A DNA stretch of 64,000 nucleotides from contig NZ_CP092519.1 in NCBI RefSeq assembly GCF_022430525.1, forward strand, positions 372,001 to 436,000. The letters are read 5' to 3'. Below, in pieces: positions 42,853-51,450 of this stretch. The translations under genes and the position numbers were made by a program. The stretch is from Cetobacterium somerae (GTDB lineage: Bacteria; Fusobacteriota; Fusobacteriia; Fusobacteriales; Fusobacteriaceae). The stretch's first letter is position 1. Each line of letters begins with the position of its first letter. Below the pieces are notes generated by a model, which was not told the DNA's origin, searched no databases, and was given only the letters and a program-made list of their open reading frames with translations.

Positions 42853-43272
42853 TTATTGATATTGAACTCTAGCAGTTATAGAACCTGTATATATACCAGT
42901 TACAGTTTCAGTAGTAGGATTTATTGTTCCAACCATGTCAAAACTTGCTTTTCCAGCATTATCTAGATTGTGAGGAATAACAAAATTATTAAAAGAAATA
43001 TCTAAAGTATCTTCACTTCCATTTCTTTTTAAAGATGATAAGTTAGATAAAGTGACTTCAAATTTTTCTCCTGGTTCTCCATCAATAGTGTATTGTCCAG
43101 TAGCTGTTGCCTTAGTTCCTTGAATTACAGTTCCAAATTCCATATTTTTAGCTATAATAGTTAGTGGTTTAATCACAGTAGCTTTAATGTTCATAGTAGC
43201 CTGATCATTTGAAGTTACACCAAAAGCTGTCATAGTAGTAGTTAAAGATAAAAGTATTAATAATTTTTTCAT
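42853..43272 (-). CDS. secreted DUF4402-like protein 1
   Basis: A 139-residue protein, first of the operon, with a signal peptide (MKKLLILLSLTTTMTAFG) nearly identical to gene 3's. The domain reads MNIKATVIKPLTIIAKNMEFGTVIQG, TATGQYTIDGEPGEKFEVTL and ends VTGIYTGSITARVQYQ. The start follows GGGAGGG. It lies directly below a c-di-GMP-I riboswitch/terminator, so its level should respond to cyclic di-GMP. Confidence 0.78.
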   Translation of the reverse strand: MKKLLILLSLTTTMTAFGVTSNDQATMNIKATVIKPLTIIAKNMEFGTVIQGTKATATGQYTIDGEPGEKFEVTLSNLSSLKRNGSEDTLDISFNNFVIPHNLDNAGKASFDMVGTINPTTETVTGIYTGSITARVQYQ

Positions 43273-43316
43273 AATTTGTTCCCTCCCGTAATTTTATAAA
43301 GTTTATAAAATACAAA

Positions 43317-43366
43317 AGCCAGTTGCACTTATATTTTGGCTAAACCAAAATGTAACTGCAACTGGC
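43317..43366 (-). terminator. riboswitch expression-platform terminator
   Basis: On the minus strand AGCCAGTTGCAGTTACATTT and the matching downstream arm form a stem of about 20 pairs with a mismatch, followed by TTTTGTATTTT. Its 5' arm is the 3' end of the c-di-GMP aptamer, so aptamer folding and termination compete. Confidence 0.8.
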
Positions 43367-43422
43367 TGTCATTTTAAAGACCCTATAGTTTTGCGTCATA
43401 GGATTTCTCCTACTTTGCCTAT
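43355..43422 (-). ncRNA. c-di-GMP-I (GEMM) riboswitch
   Basis: On the minus strand the conserved elements occur in order: GGCAAA, a hairpin GTAGGA-GAAA-TCCTAT with GAAA tetraloop, GACGCAAAACTATAGGGTCT (the GACGCAAA...GGG core) and ATGACAGCCAGTTGC (tetraloop-receptor side and closing strand). It heads the transcript of three secreted DUF4402-like proteins. The promoter is immediately upstream. Confidence 0.88.
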
Positions 43423-43437
43423 TTATATTATATAATA

Positions 43438-43466
43438 ATGATATATTAAAATTTAAAAAATGTCAA
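43438..43466 (-). promoter_or_regulatory. promoter of the riboswitch-DUF4402 operon (TTGACA-N17-TATCAT)
   Basis: Minus-strand -35 at 43461-43466 and -10 at 43438-43443. The aptamer begins about 18 bases downstream. Confidence 0.7.
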
Positions 43467-43595
43467 ACAAAAATTACATAAAATATAAAGAAATATTTTT
43501 CACAAAACCTTATTTAAAGAGGGTTTATTGCAAAAATACAAAACGTATTATAAATTGTACAAAAGGATATATAAGTGTGTTATAATTAAAAAAAG

Positions 43596-45659
43596 GTGGT
43601 GATTAAGATATATATAGATATTTATAAAGAGATAGAACTTTTTAATATAAAGGGAGTTTCAAGTGCAACATATTCGAAGTTAAAAAAATTAAACATAGAA
43701 ACACTTCATGATTTGATATATTACTTTCCAAGAGCTTATGATGATAGAACAAATATAAAAAAAATAGGTGAATTACGAGGAGATGAATATGTTGTATTAA
43801 AAGGAAATATAATGAATATATCTGCTCCTCCTACAAGAACAGGAATGAAAATGATAAAAGCAACAGTAAATGATGGAACTGGAGTTTTAGAAGTTGTATG
43901 GTTTCAAAGACCTTATTTAAGAAATAGTTTAAAAATAGGAGAAGAGTATATTTTTATAGGAAATGTAAAAAGAGGATATACATTTCAAATGGTAAATCCA
44001 GAATTTAAACTGTATAAAGGACAAGAAAATACTGGTGAAATTTTACCTATTTATAGTGCTATAAAAGAGTTGAATCAAAACAGTTTAAGAAGAATTTTAA
44101 AAGAGGCGCTAAAAAATTATTTAGATATATTTCAAGAAAATATACCAGAGGAAATAATAAAAAAGTATAAACTTATGAATAGAAAAAATGCTTTAAAAGA
44201 AATTCATTATCCAACAAATCCAAGAAATTTAGAGGAGGCAAAAAGGCGTTTTGCAATAGAAGAACTATTAATATTGGAGATGGGAATACTTCAAAAGCGT
44301 TTTGAGATAGATTTGACTAATGCGGGTTTATATGAAATTAAAGGAAATAAAAAGTTAGTTTCGAAGTTTTTAGAAAGTTTATGTTTTTCATTAACAACTG
44401 CTCAAAAAAAAGTTATAACAGAGATATATAAAGGTATAAATGCTGGAAAAATAATAAATTATTTAATTCAAGGAGATGTAGGAAGTGGAAAAACGATAGT
44501 TGCGGTATTGTTACTTTTATACATGGTAGAAAACGGTTATCAGGGAGTTTTTATGGCTCCGACAGAGATTTTAGCAACGCAACACTATTTGTCTATTTAT
44601 GAAACTTTAGAATTATTAGGAGTAAAAGTTGAACTTTTAACTGGAAGTGTAAAAGGAAAAAAGAAAGTTGAACTATTAGATAGGATAAAAACAGGAGTAA
44701 CAAATATTGTAGTAGGAACTCATGCTATAATAGAAGACAGTGTTGAATTTCAAAAATTGGGATTAATAGTTATAGATGAGCAGCATAGATTTGGAGTTTT
44801 ACAAAGAAAAAGGCTTAGAGATAAAGGTGTTTTAGCAAATCTTATTGTTATGAGTGCGACTCCTATTCCGAGGTCCTTAGCTTTGAGTATATATGGAGAT
44901 TTGGATGTAGCAGTAATAGATGAGTTACCTCCTGGAAGAAAGCCCATAAAAACTAAATGGATTAGTGAAGAAGAGGATGAAGAAAAAATGTATCATTTCA
45001 TAGATAAAAAATTAAAAGAGGGACGTCAAGCATATTTTGTGGCTTCTTTAATAGATGAAAGTGAAAAGCTTTCGGCTAAATCCACAGAGGAGTTATATAA
45101 TGAAGTTCTAAAAAACTTACCAGGATATAGAGTTGGAATTTTGCATGGAAGAATGAAAAACAAAGAAAAAGATGAAGTTATGCATCTTTTTAAAAATCAA
45201 AAACTAGATATCTTAGTTTCTACTTTAGTTATTGAGGTTGGAGTAAACGTTCCTAATTCAAGTATAATGGTAATAACAAACTCTGAACGTTTTGGGCTAG
45301 CAACATTACATCAACTTAGAGGAAGGGTTGGAAGAGGAGAGCACCAATCCTATTGTTTCTTACTTTCAAATACAGAAAATGATAATTCAGCAGCAAGACT
45401 TAGAGTTTTAGAAAGTACTGAAGATGGATTTAAAATAGCAGAGGAAGATTTGAGATTAAGAAAAGCTGGAGAGATTTTTGGTGTAAAACAGAGTGGATTA
45501 AGTGATCTTAAATTTATAGATATAGTTCATGATGTTAAAACAATAAAGTTAGTTAAAGATATTTGTATGGAATACTTAAAAGAAAATAAAGGCAAAATAA
45601 ATAACCAAGTTCTCCAATGGGATATTGATGAAAAGTTTAACAAAAGTTTGACCTCTTAA
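43596..45659 (+). CDS. recG: ATP-dependent DNA helicase RecG
   Basis: A 687-residue branch-migrating helicase for stalled forks and Holliday junctions. An N-terminal wedge/OB domain precedes helicase motifs: Walker A QGDVGSGKT (about 296), MAPTEILATQH, DEQHRFGV, SATPIPR and GRVGRGEHQSYCFL. The start is uncertain: GTG codons at 43596 and 43599 lie inside the purine-rich AGGTGGTG site, which would suit a start at ATT 43602 or later. The 18-base run to proS includes a promoter overlapping the recG end. Confidence 0.93.
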   Translation: MVIKIYIDIYKEIELFNIKGVSSATYSKLKKLNIETLHDLIYYFPRAYDDRTNIKKIGELRGDEYVVLKGNIMNISAPPTRTGMKMIKATVNDGTGVLEVVWFQRPYLRNSLKIGEEYIFIGNVKRGYTFQMVNPEFKLYKGQENTGEILPIYSAIKELNQNSLRRILKEALKNYLDIFQENIPEEIIKKYKLMNRKNALKEIHYPTNPRNLEEAKRRFAIEELLILEMGILQKRFEIDLTNAGLYEIKGNKKLVSKFLESLCFSLTTAQKKVITEIYKGINAGKIINYLIQGDVGSGKTIVAVLLLLYMVENGYQGVFMAPTEILATQHYLSIYETLELLGVKVELLTGSVKGKKKVELLDRIKTGVTNIVVGTHAIIEDSVEFQKLGLIVIDEQHRFGVLQRKRLRDKGVLANLIVMSATPIPRSLALSIYGDLDVAVIDELPPGRKPIKTKWISEEEDEEKMYHFIDKKLKEGRQAYFVASLIDESEKLSAKSTEELYNEVLKNLPGYRVGILHGRMKNKEKDEVMHLFKNQKLDILVSTLVIEVGVNVPNSSIMVITNSERFGLATLHQLRGRVGRGEHQSYCFLLSNTENDNSAARLRVLESTEDGFKIAEEDLRLRKAGEIFGVKQSGLSDLKFIDIVHDVKTIKLVKDICMEYLKENKGKINNQVLQWDIDEKFNKSLTS

Positions 45660-45677
45660 AAGAGGTTATGATAGAAT
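45648..45677 (+). promoter_or_regulatory. proS promoter inside recG 3' end (TTGACC-N18-TAGAAT)
   Basis: The -35 is at 45648-45653 and the extended TGA-TAGAAT -10 at 45672-45677, overlapping the recG stop region. Confidence 0.55.
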
Positions 45678-45713
45678 ATGAGGTAAAATTAATTAAAAAA
45701 AGTGGAGGATAAG

Positions 45714-47423
45714 ATGAGATTAAGTAAATATTATGTAAAAACTCTTAAGGAAACTCCTAAAGAGGCAGAAGTAATAAGTCATAAACTATTACTTAGATCA
45801 GGAATGATCAAAAGATTAGCAAGTGGAGTTTATACATACCTTCCTTTAGGTTTAAAAGCTTTAAAAAAAGTTGAAAACATTGTAAGAGAAGAGATGGATA
45901 GAGCAGGAGCTCAAGAGATATTCATGCCAGTGTTACAACCAGCAGAACTTTGGAAAGAAAGTGGAAGATGGGACGTAATGGGTGCTGAAATGATGAGAAT
46001 TCAAGACAGACATTCAAGAGAGTTTGCATTAGGACCAACTCATGAAGAGGTAATAACAGATATTATTAGAAATGATATATCATCTTATAAGTCTTTACCA
46101 TTAAACTTATATCAAATTCAAACTAAATTTAGAGATGAAAGAAGACCTAGATTTGGACTTATGAGAGGAAGAGAGTTTATGATGAAAGATGCATACTCAT
46201 TCCATGCTAATAAAGAGTCTTTAGATGAAGAGTTTGAAAATATGAAGGCTGCTTATACAAGAGTATTTGAAAGATGTGGACTTAAATTTAGAGCAGTTGA
46301 GGCAGATTCAGGAGCGATTGGTGGAAGCGGATCGCAAGAGTTTCATGTTTTAGCAGAATCAGGAGAGGATGAAATCATTTATTGTACATCATGTGATTAC
46401 GCTGCAAACGTTGAAACAGCAACAAGTACAATAGTTGAGTTGCCAAAAGCTGAAACTTTAGAGGTTAAATTAGTAGATACACCAAATGTATCAAAAATTG
46501 TTGATGTTGTGGAATACTTAAATGTTCCTGTAGAGCAAACTGTAAAAGCCATGATGTATAAAGATGTTGTAACAGATGATGTTTATATGGTTCTTATAAG
46601 AGGAGACTTTGAGGTTAATGAAGTTAAGTTAAAAAATATAATTGATACTATAGATGTTGTATTGTTAACTGATTCAGAACTTGAGAATTTAGGATTAGTA
46701 AAAGGATTTATAGGACCAGTTGGTGCTGATTTAACAAAAATAAAAGTTATAGCTGATAAGAGTATTGTAGGAATATCTAATCACACAGCAGGTGGAAATA
46801 AATTAGATACACATTATATAAACGTTAATTATGGAAGAGATTATGAGGCAGAAGTAGTTGCTGATGTAAGAACAGTAGTAGTTGGAGAAAAGTGTCCTAA
46901 GTGTGGAGGAGAGCTTGCAAGTGCAAGAGGAATCGAAAGTGGACATATATTTAAACTAGGAGATAAATACTCGAAAGCATTAAATGCATCATTCTTAGAT
47001 GAAAATGGAAAGAGTCAAATTATGGAGATGGGATGTTATGGAATAGGAGTTTCTAGAACTATGGCATCAGCAATAGAGCAAAACAATGATGAAAATGGAA
47101 TTATTTGGCCATCAGCAATAGCTCCATTTGTAGTTGAAGTAATACCAGCAAATATGAAATCTGAAGAACAAGTGGCATTAGCAGAAGAGATTTATAAAAA
47201 TTTCCAAGATAATTGCATAGATGTAGCTTTAGATGATAGAGATGAAAGAATTGGATTTAAATTTAAAGATGGAGATTTAATTGGATATCCATTTAAAGTT
47301 GTAGCTGGTAAAAAAGCTGCTGAAGGAATTGTAGAGTTAAAAATTAGAAGAACTAATGAAACTTTAGAAGTTTCTAAAGATGAAGTTGTTTTAAAAGTAA
47401 AAGAATTAATGAAGCAGTATTAA
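45714..47423 (+). CDS. proS: prolyl-tRNA synthetase (bacterial type, with editing domain)
   Basis: A 569-residue class II synthetase. Motif 1-2 regions (GVYTYLPLGLKALKKVENIVREEM, GPTHEEVITD, FRDERRPRFGLMRGREFMMKDAYSFH) and motif 3 (GCYGIGVSRTMAS) are present. An INS editing domain (about 230-390) is present with GADLTKIKVIADKS. The ATG at 45714 is chosen because an upstream GTG is part of the GGAGG site. No T-box leader is seen. It charges tRNA-Pro, one of which is encoded at 34.6 kb. Confidence 0.95.
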   Translation: MRLSKYYVKTLKETPKEAEVISHKLLLRSGMIKRLASGVYTYLPLGLKALKKVENIVREEMDRAGAQEIFMPVLQPAELWKESGRWDVMGAEMMRIQDRHSREFALGPTHEEVITDIIRNDISSYKSLPLNLYQIQTKFRDERRPRFGLMRGREFMMKDAYSFHANKESLDEEFENMKAAYTRVFERCGLKFRAVEADSGAIGGSGSQEFHVLAESGEDEIIYCTSCDYAANVETATSTIVELPKAETLEVKLVDTPNVSKIVDVVEYLNVPVEQTVKAMMYKDVVTDDVYMVLIRGDFEVNEVKLKNIIDTIDVVLLTDSELENLGLVKGFIGPVGADLTKIKVIADKSIVGISNHTAGGNKLDTHYINVNYGRDYEAEVVADVRTVVVGEKCPKCGGELASARGIESGHIFKLGDKYSKALNASFLDENGKSQIMEMGCYGIGVSRTMASAIEQNNDENGIIWPSAIAPFVVEVIPANMKSEEQVALAEEIYKNFQDNCIDVALDDRDERIGFKFKDGDLIGYPFKVVAGKKAAEGIVELKIRRTNETLEVSKDEVVLKVKELMKQY

Positions 47424-47430
47424 TTAATAA

Positions 47431-47461
47431 AAATAAGGAGAGCTATTAGCTCTCCTTATTT
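47431..47461. terminator. bidirectional terminator
   Basis: AAATAAGGAGAGCT/AGCTCTCCTTATTT stem with a three-base loop between proS and the convergent sigma factor gene. Confidence 0.85.
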
Positions 47462-47466
47462 TTATT

Positions 47467-48057
47467 TTACTTTGAGTAAGTTCCAAGATAAGTTAAAATT
47501 TTCTTTTTGATTCTTTGAATAGTGTTATCTATTTTTTTAGGAGGTTCATTTAAAAAACCAGCAATCTCAACATAAGTATACTCTTTACATAAGTATGCAA
47601 AAACATTTTTTTCTAGGGTACTTAGATTTTCTTCAAGGAAACTAGTTAGTAGATAAACTAACTCTTTACCTAAAAAGATATCTTCAGGTGAATAAAATCC
47701 CAAGGAAGGACGTGAATAATGAATACTTTCTTCTTGAGTAGAATAACCTTCTCCTTGCATAGCAAGATTTAAATTTTTGTATTTATCAGAATTATGATTT
47801 TTAACAGCTGTAATCATTTGTCTTCGAATACAAAGATTTGCAAAAGTACTAAAACACGCGTTCCTAGTCTCATCATAAGATTTAATAGCTTTGATGAGCC
47901 CTATAAAACCTTCTTGCATTAAATCGTCACTATCTCCACCTTTGAGAAAAAATGAACGATTATTTTTGTAGATTGCTCCTTGATACTCTTTGATAATTTT
48001 TTCAATTGATTCTTCATCTCCGTTTTGTGCTAAAATTATATCTTCTTTTTCAATCAT
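47467..48057 (-). CDS. sigma-70 family factor, SigH (Spo0H)-like
   Basis: A 196-residue sigma factor with region 2 (DDLMQEGFIGLIKAIKSYDETRNACFSTFANLCIRRQMI) very like Bacillus SigH, a low-identity linker and region 4 (LSTLEKNVFAYLCKEYTYVEIAGFLNEPPKKIDNTIQRIKKKI). In Bacillus SigH controls early sporulation and competence. Fusobacteria do not form spores, so a stationary-phase, stress or competence role is likelier. It is a single gene with a 263-base upstream gap; no anti-sigma gene is adjacent. Confidence 0.82.
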   Translation of the reverse strand: MIEKEDIILAQNGDEESIEKIIKEYQGAIYKNNRSFFLKGGDSDDLMQEGFIGLIKAIKSYDETRNACFSTFANLCIRRQMITAVKNHNSDKYKNLNLAMQGEGYSTQEESIHYSRPSLGFYSPEDIFLGKELVYLLTSFLEENLSTLEKNVFAYLCKEYTYVEIAGFLNEPPKKIDNTIQRIKKKILTYLGTYSK

Positions 48058-48320
48058 AGTCTTGTCCCCCGACCTTTCTAAAAATTAAATAAAAAATAAA
48101 AAAAGCTAAACATTTAAAAGAACCTATTTTTAATAAGATTACACTATACTAGTATGATATCAAAAAAAACTGAGATTAGCTATATTTCAAATTTTCCAAA
48201 ATAGAGTTATTATTTGGATTGTAAATTGAAAAAAAGAAATAAAAAATTAAAGAAGGAAAAATAAAAAAAAGACATAATAGAAGTATAAGAGTATTTTATT
48301 ATGTGGAGGTGTAAAAAAAT
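48058..48320. other. intergenic region between divergent sigH-like and encapsulin operons
   Basis: AT-rich gap of 263 bases with no ORF that has a ribosome site. It contains a dyad-like TACTAGTA element near 48150 and A-rich stretches. Promoters of both divergent units should lie here but no strong -35/-10 pair stands out. Confidence 0.4.
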
Positions 48321-48686
48321 ATGTTGGATGGAATTAGTAAAAAAGCTACAGACTTAGACTATGCAATACAAAGTTTAAAGGAGGAATTACAAGCAGTTGA
48401 TGATTATAATCAAAGAGCTGAAATGGCAGTAGATCCTGAACTTAAAGAGATTATGATTCATAATAGAAATGAAGAGATGGAGCATGCTGTTATGATAGTT
48501 GAATGGCTAAGAAGAAATCAATTTGAATTTGGAAAAGAGATGGAAGATTATATATTTAGACAAGGAAAAATTGTAGGAATAGAAGCTCAATTAATGGGAA
48601 GAAATGGTGGAAATGAACAAACTTCAGAAAGCGGTGAAGTAGTAGTAGATGTAAAATCATTAAATATAGGTTCATTAAAAGGATAA
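48321..48686 (+). CDS. encapsulated ferritin-like protein (EncFtn) with encapsulin-targeting tail
   Basis: A 121-residue two-helix ferritin-like cargo. The ferroxidase residues sit in EELQAVDDYNQRAEMA (first Glu) and NRNEEMEHAVMIVEW (Glu and His), the pattern of Rhodospirillum-type EncFtn, which forms annular decamers. After a Gly/Ser/Glu-rich linker, the C-terminus VKSLNIGSLKG is a clear encapsulin cargo-loading peptide. It oxidises Fe(II) and passes it to the shell interior. The shell gene follows 12 bases downstream. Confidence 0.92.
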   Translation: MLDGISKKATDLDYAIQSLKEELQAVDDYNQRAEMAVDPELKEIMIHNRNEEMEHAVMIVEWLRRNQFEFGKEMEDYIFRQGKIVGIEAQLMGRNGGNEQTSESGEVVVDVKSLNIGSLKG

Positions 48687-48698
48687 GGAGGAGAGAAT

Positions 48699-49484
48699 AT
48701 GGATTTTCTAAAAAAAGAGTTAGCACCAATTAGTAGTAAAGTTTGGAAAGATATAGAGGAGAGAGCAAAAGAGGTTTTAACAACTCAACTATCAGGAAGA
48801 AGATTTGTAAAAGTAACTGGACCTATTGGGAAAGAAAAAGGGGGAGTAAATACAGGTAGGTTAACAATATATAAAAAAGATGATTTAAGTTATGGTGTTT
48901 ATCAAACACAACCTTTTGTAGAGAATAGAATAACTTTTAGATTAAGTAGATGGGAATTAGATAACTTTGAAAGAGGAGCTAGAGATATTGATTATACAAA
49001 TTTAGACGAGGCTTTAAAAAAAGCAGCTAAATTTGAAGAAGAAGCTTTATATTTTGGATTAGCTGAAGCTTGTATAGTAGGATTATTAAAGGATGAGAAA
49101 CAAGCCTTAGATTTTGGAAAAACTGAGCAAGAAACAATAAAAAATTTAATGTATGGAGTTTCTAAATTAAGAAATACAGGATTTAGTAAAGGGCCTTATG
49201 CGTTAGTTGTAGGTCTTGAAAAATTTATATATTTAAATATGGTAAATTTAAACGATTCATTAGCAAAAAGATTGGAAAAAATATTAGGTACACCAATAAT
49301 AGTTTCAAACAATATAACTGGAGCATTATTAGTTCCTTACGATAATGAAAATATTGAGCTTGTATTAGGAGAAGATTTTTCTCTAGGATATCAAGGGCAT
49401 ACAAATCAAGAAGTAGAATTATTTATAACAGAAACATTCACATTTAGAATACTAGATGATACAAGAGTTGTAAGTTATAAATAG
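48699..49484 (+). CDS. encapsulin shell protein, family 1
   Basis: A 261-residue HK97-fold shell protein. Family markers are LKKELAPISSKVWKDIEERAKEVLTTQLSGRRFV at the N-terminus, FRLSRWELDNFERGA, and the C-terminal LGEDFSLGYQGHTNQEVELFITETFTFRI. Such proteins assemble into closed icosahedral compartments; the length fits the 60-subunit class. With the upstream ferritin-like cargo it would make an iron-storage nanocompartment. The operon ends at a strong terminator. Confidence 0.94.
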   Translation: MDFLKKELAPISSKVWKDIEERAKEVLTTQLSGRRFVKVTGPIGKEKGGVNTGRLTIYKKDDLSYGVYQTQPFVENRITFRLSRWELDNFERGARDIDYTNLDEALKKAAKFEEEALYFGLAEACIVGLLKDEKQALDFGKTEQETIKNLMYGVSKLRNTGFSKGPYALVVGLEKFIYLNMVNLNDSLAKRLEKILGTPIIVSNNITGALLVPYDNENIELVLGEDFSLGYQGHTNQEVELFITETFTFRILDDTRVVSYK

Positions 49485-49491
49485 CAAAAGA

Positions 49492-49522
49492 AAAAGGAGA
49501 TAACTAACAGTTATCTCCTTTT
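49492..49522. terminator. encapsulin operon terminator
   Basis: AAAAGGAGATAACT/AGTTATCTCCTTTT stem with a three-base loop; symmetric, so it may also serve the convergent barrel gene. Confidence 0.85.
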
Positions 49523-49540
49523 ATATATTTAAAATGCTTT

Positions 49541-50260
49541 TTACCAGATATTGAATCTATAACCTACAGAAAGAGTAACTCTCTCATAATCGTTATCGAA
49601 TTTATCATTAAATCCGTCTCCATTAACTTTAGTTTTGGCATAGTTAGTACCATAAAGAATATCTACATTAAAGTCTTCGTATTGAACTCCTACACCTGCT
49701 GCCCAATATAAACCATCATCAACTTTAGTTCCAACATCTCCAAGTGGAGTGTTAATACTCTTAGAATCAAAGTTAAATGAGTAACCTAAGTTAGCTTTGA
49801 TATATGGAGTAGCTGCCCAATCCCAATAATTTATATCATATCTACCAGTTACGTATAAAGGAACTGATTTAAACTCTGCTCCAGAAATATCACCAGAAGT
49901 TTTTCTTTTCATATGATGCTGGTAAGCAACACCAAGACCTAAATCTAAGTGATCCCAAGATTTATAAGCCTCAATTGCTAACTCTCCACCAAAATCCTTA
50001 GTTTTATGTCCTAATCCGTAAGGTTCTGCAGTATTTCTAGTATCAGTATAATCTCCATACTCACTCCAGAAATCCCATCCAGCTCTTAAGTTAATGAATC
50101 CCCAAGGGTTCTCAACCACAGGAGCTACAACAACTTCTTCAATGATAACAGGCTCAGCTACAACTTCTTTTGAACTTGTAACAGGAGCAGCCACTTCTTT
50201 TGCTTGAGCAACAGCAGCAAAAGCGAATAAAGAACATGCTAAAAGTGTTAATTTTTTCAT
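49541..50260 (-). CDS. outer-membrane beta-barrel protein
   Basis: A 239-residue protein with a signal peptide (MKKLTLLACSLFAFAAVAQA), then an Ala/Val/Glu/Pro-rich linker (about 21-50) and a small beta-barrel domain of about eight strands (WGFINLRAGWDFW, GELAIEAY, LYVTGRYDINYWDW) ending in the aromatic YRFNIW, the outer-membrane insertion signal. The start at 50260 follows AGGAGG; the longer frame upstream is not used. The character is OmpW/opacity-like. No specific function assigned. Confidence 0.82.
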   Translation of the reverse strand: MKKLTLLACSLFAFAAVAQAKEVAAPVTSSKEVVAEPVIIEEVVVAPVVENPWGFINLRAGWDFWSEYGDYTDTRNTAEPYGLGHKTKDFGGELAIEAYKSWDHLDLGLGVAYQHHMKRKTSGDISGAEFKSVPLYVTGRYDINYWDWAATPYIKANLGYSFNFDSKSINTPLGDVGTKVDDGLYWAAGVGVQYEDFNVDILYGTNYAKTKVNGDGFNDKFDNDYERVTLSVGYRFNIW

Positions 50261-50379
50261 AAAAATAAACCTCCTCGTCTTAATTAATCTCCTAAAATTA
50301 AAAATGGAATTAATAATTTTACCATTCTGTAACATATATACTCCAAAAAAATAGATTTCTTTTTTTTTGAGTAATAATT

Positions 50380-50408
50380 TTGTAATAGAAAATAACTTGT
50401 GATATAAT
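50380..50408 (+). promoter_or_regulatory. rluD operon promoter (TTGTAA-N17-TGA-TATAAT)
   Basis: The -35 is at 50380-50385 and the TATAAT at 50403-50408, with extended TG and 17-base spacing. Confidence 0.6.
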
Positions 50409-50447
50409 TTTGTTTAGAAAGTATAGAGTTTAGGTAGGAAGTGAAAG

Positions 50448-51398
50448 ATGGAAAAATATAAAGAAGTTATAGAAATAAGGGTTGAAGAAAAAGATAAGGG
50501 TAAAAGATTAGATGCTTTTTTAAATGAATTTTTTGAAGATGCTACGAGAAGTTATATTCAAAAATTAATTGATAATGAGAATGTGTCAATAGATAATAAA
50601 TCAAAAACAAAAAGCGGGAATAAGCTTAAAGGGAAAGAAATAATAATAGTGAAAATTCCTGAAGACGAAGTACTTGAAGTGTTACCTGAAAATATTCAAA
50701 TAGATATAGTATATGAAGATAAAGATATGGTCATAATTAATAAGGATCCAGGAGTAATTGTTCATCCAGCTCAAGGATACTATACAGGAACTTTGGTGAA
50801 TGCAGTTCTTTATCATATAAAGGATTTATCAACAATAAATGGAGTTATCCGACCTGGAATTGTTCATAGATTAGATAAAGATACAAGTGGATTAATAGTT
50901 ATAGCAAAGAATGATATAGCTCATGTAAAATTAACAGATATGTTTAAAGATAAAACTATTGAAAAAAGATATGTTTGTATCTGTAAAGGAAATTTTAAAA
51001 ATATAATTGGTAGAATAGAAACTTTAATTGGTAGAGATTCTAAAGATAGAAAAAAAATGGCTGTTGTAACAGAAAATGGAAAAATAGCGATAACTAATTA
51101 TGAAGTTATCGATAGTGTACAGGGATTCTCTTTAGTAGATGTAGGAATAGAAACAGGTAGAACTCATCAAATAAGGGTGCATATGAAAAGTTTAAATCAC
51201 CCTATTTTAGGGGATGCAGTTTATGGAAGTAGTTCAGACTTGATAAAGAGACAAATGCTTCACTCTTACTATTTAAAATTTAATCACCCCATAACAGGAA
51301 AAGAGATGGTGATTTTAGGAGAATTGAAAGAGGATTTTAAAGATGTAGCGAAGAGATTAAAATTAGATATAAATAAGATAGTAAGATTACAGAAATAA
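50448..51398 (+). CDS. RluD-family 23S rRNA pseudouridine synthase
   Basis: A 316-residue enzyme with an N-terminal S4 domain (RLDAFLNEFFEDATRSYIQKLIDNENV) and the catalytic HRLDKDTSGLIVIAKN block, plus ETGRTHQIRVHMKSLNHPILGDAVYG. It is the RluD type acting on helix 69 of 23S rRNA by family expectation, though RluA/C alternatives cannot be excluded. It leads a run of rnhB-yraN-Zn ribbon-comF genes. Confidence 0.9.
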   Translation: MEKYKEVIEIRVEEKDKGKRLDAFLNEFFEDATRSYIQKLIDNENVSIDNKSKTKSGNKLKGKEIIIVKIPEDEVLEVLPENIQIDIVYEDKDMVIINKDPGVIVHPAQGYYTGTLVNAVLYHIKDLSTINGVIRPGIVHRLDKDTSGLIVIAKNDIAHVKLTDMFKDKTIEKRYVCICKGNFKNIIGRIETLIGRDSKDRKKMAVVTENGKIAITNYEVIDSVQGFSLVDVGIETGRTHQIRVHMKSLNHPILGDAVYGSSSDLIKRQMLHSYYLKFNHPITGKEMVILGELKEDFKDVAKRLKLDINKIVRLQK

Positions 51399-51450
51399 TA
51401 AAAGGAAAAATATAGAGATATAGGTACAACCTATAAATAGTGGAGATGAA

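Larger units (their letters stand above)
43273..43595. promoter_or_regulatory. divergent control region: c-di-GMP riboswitch leader and recG promoter
   Basis: This 323-base gap contains the riboswitch terminator (43317-43366), the aptamer (43355-43422) and the leader promoter (43438-43466) on the minus strand. A TACAAA-N17-TATAAT recG promoter lies on the plus strand at about 43557-43585. Confidence 0.75.

Noticed and set aside
45660-45713. T-box leader for proS
   Set aside because: Only about 36 bases separate the predicted start of transcription from the proS ATG; no specifier stem or T-box sequence fits.
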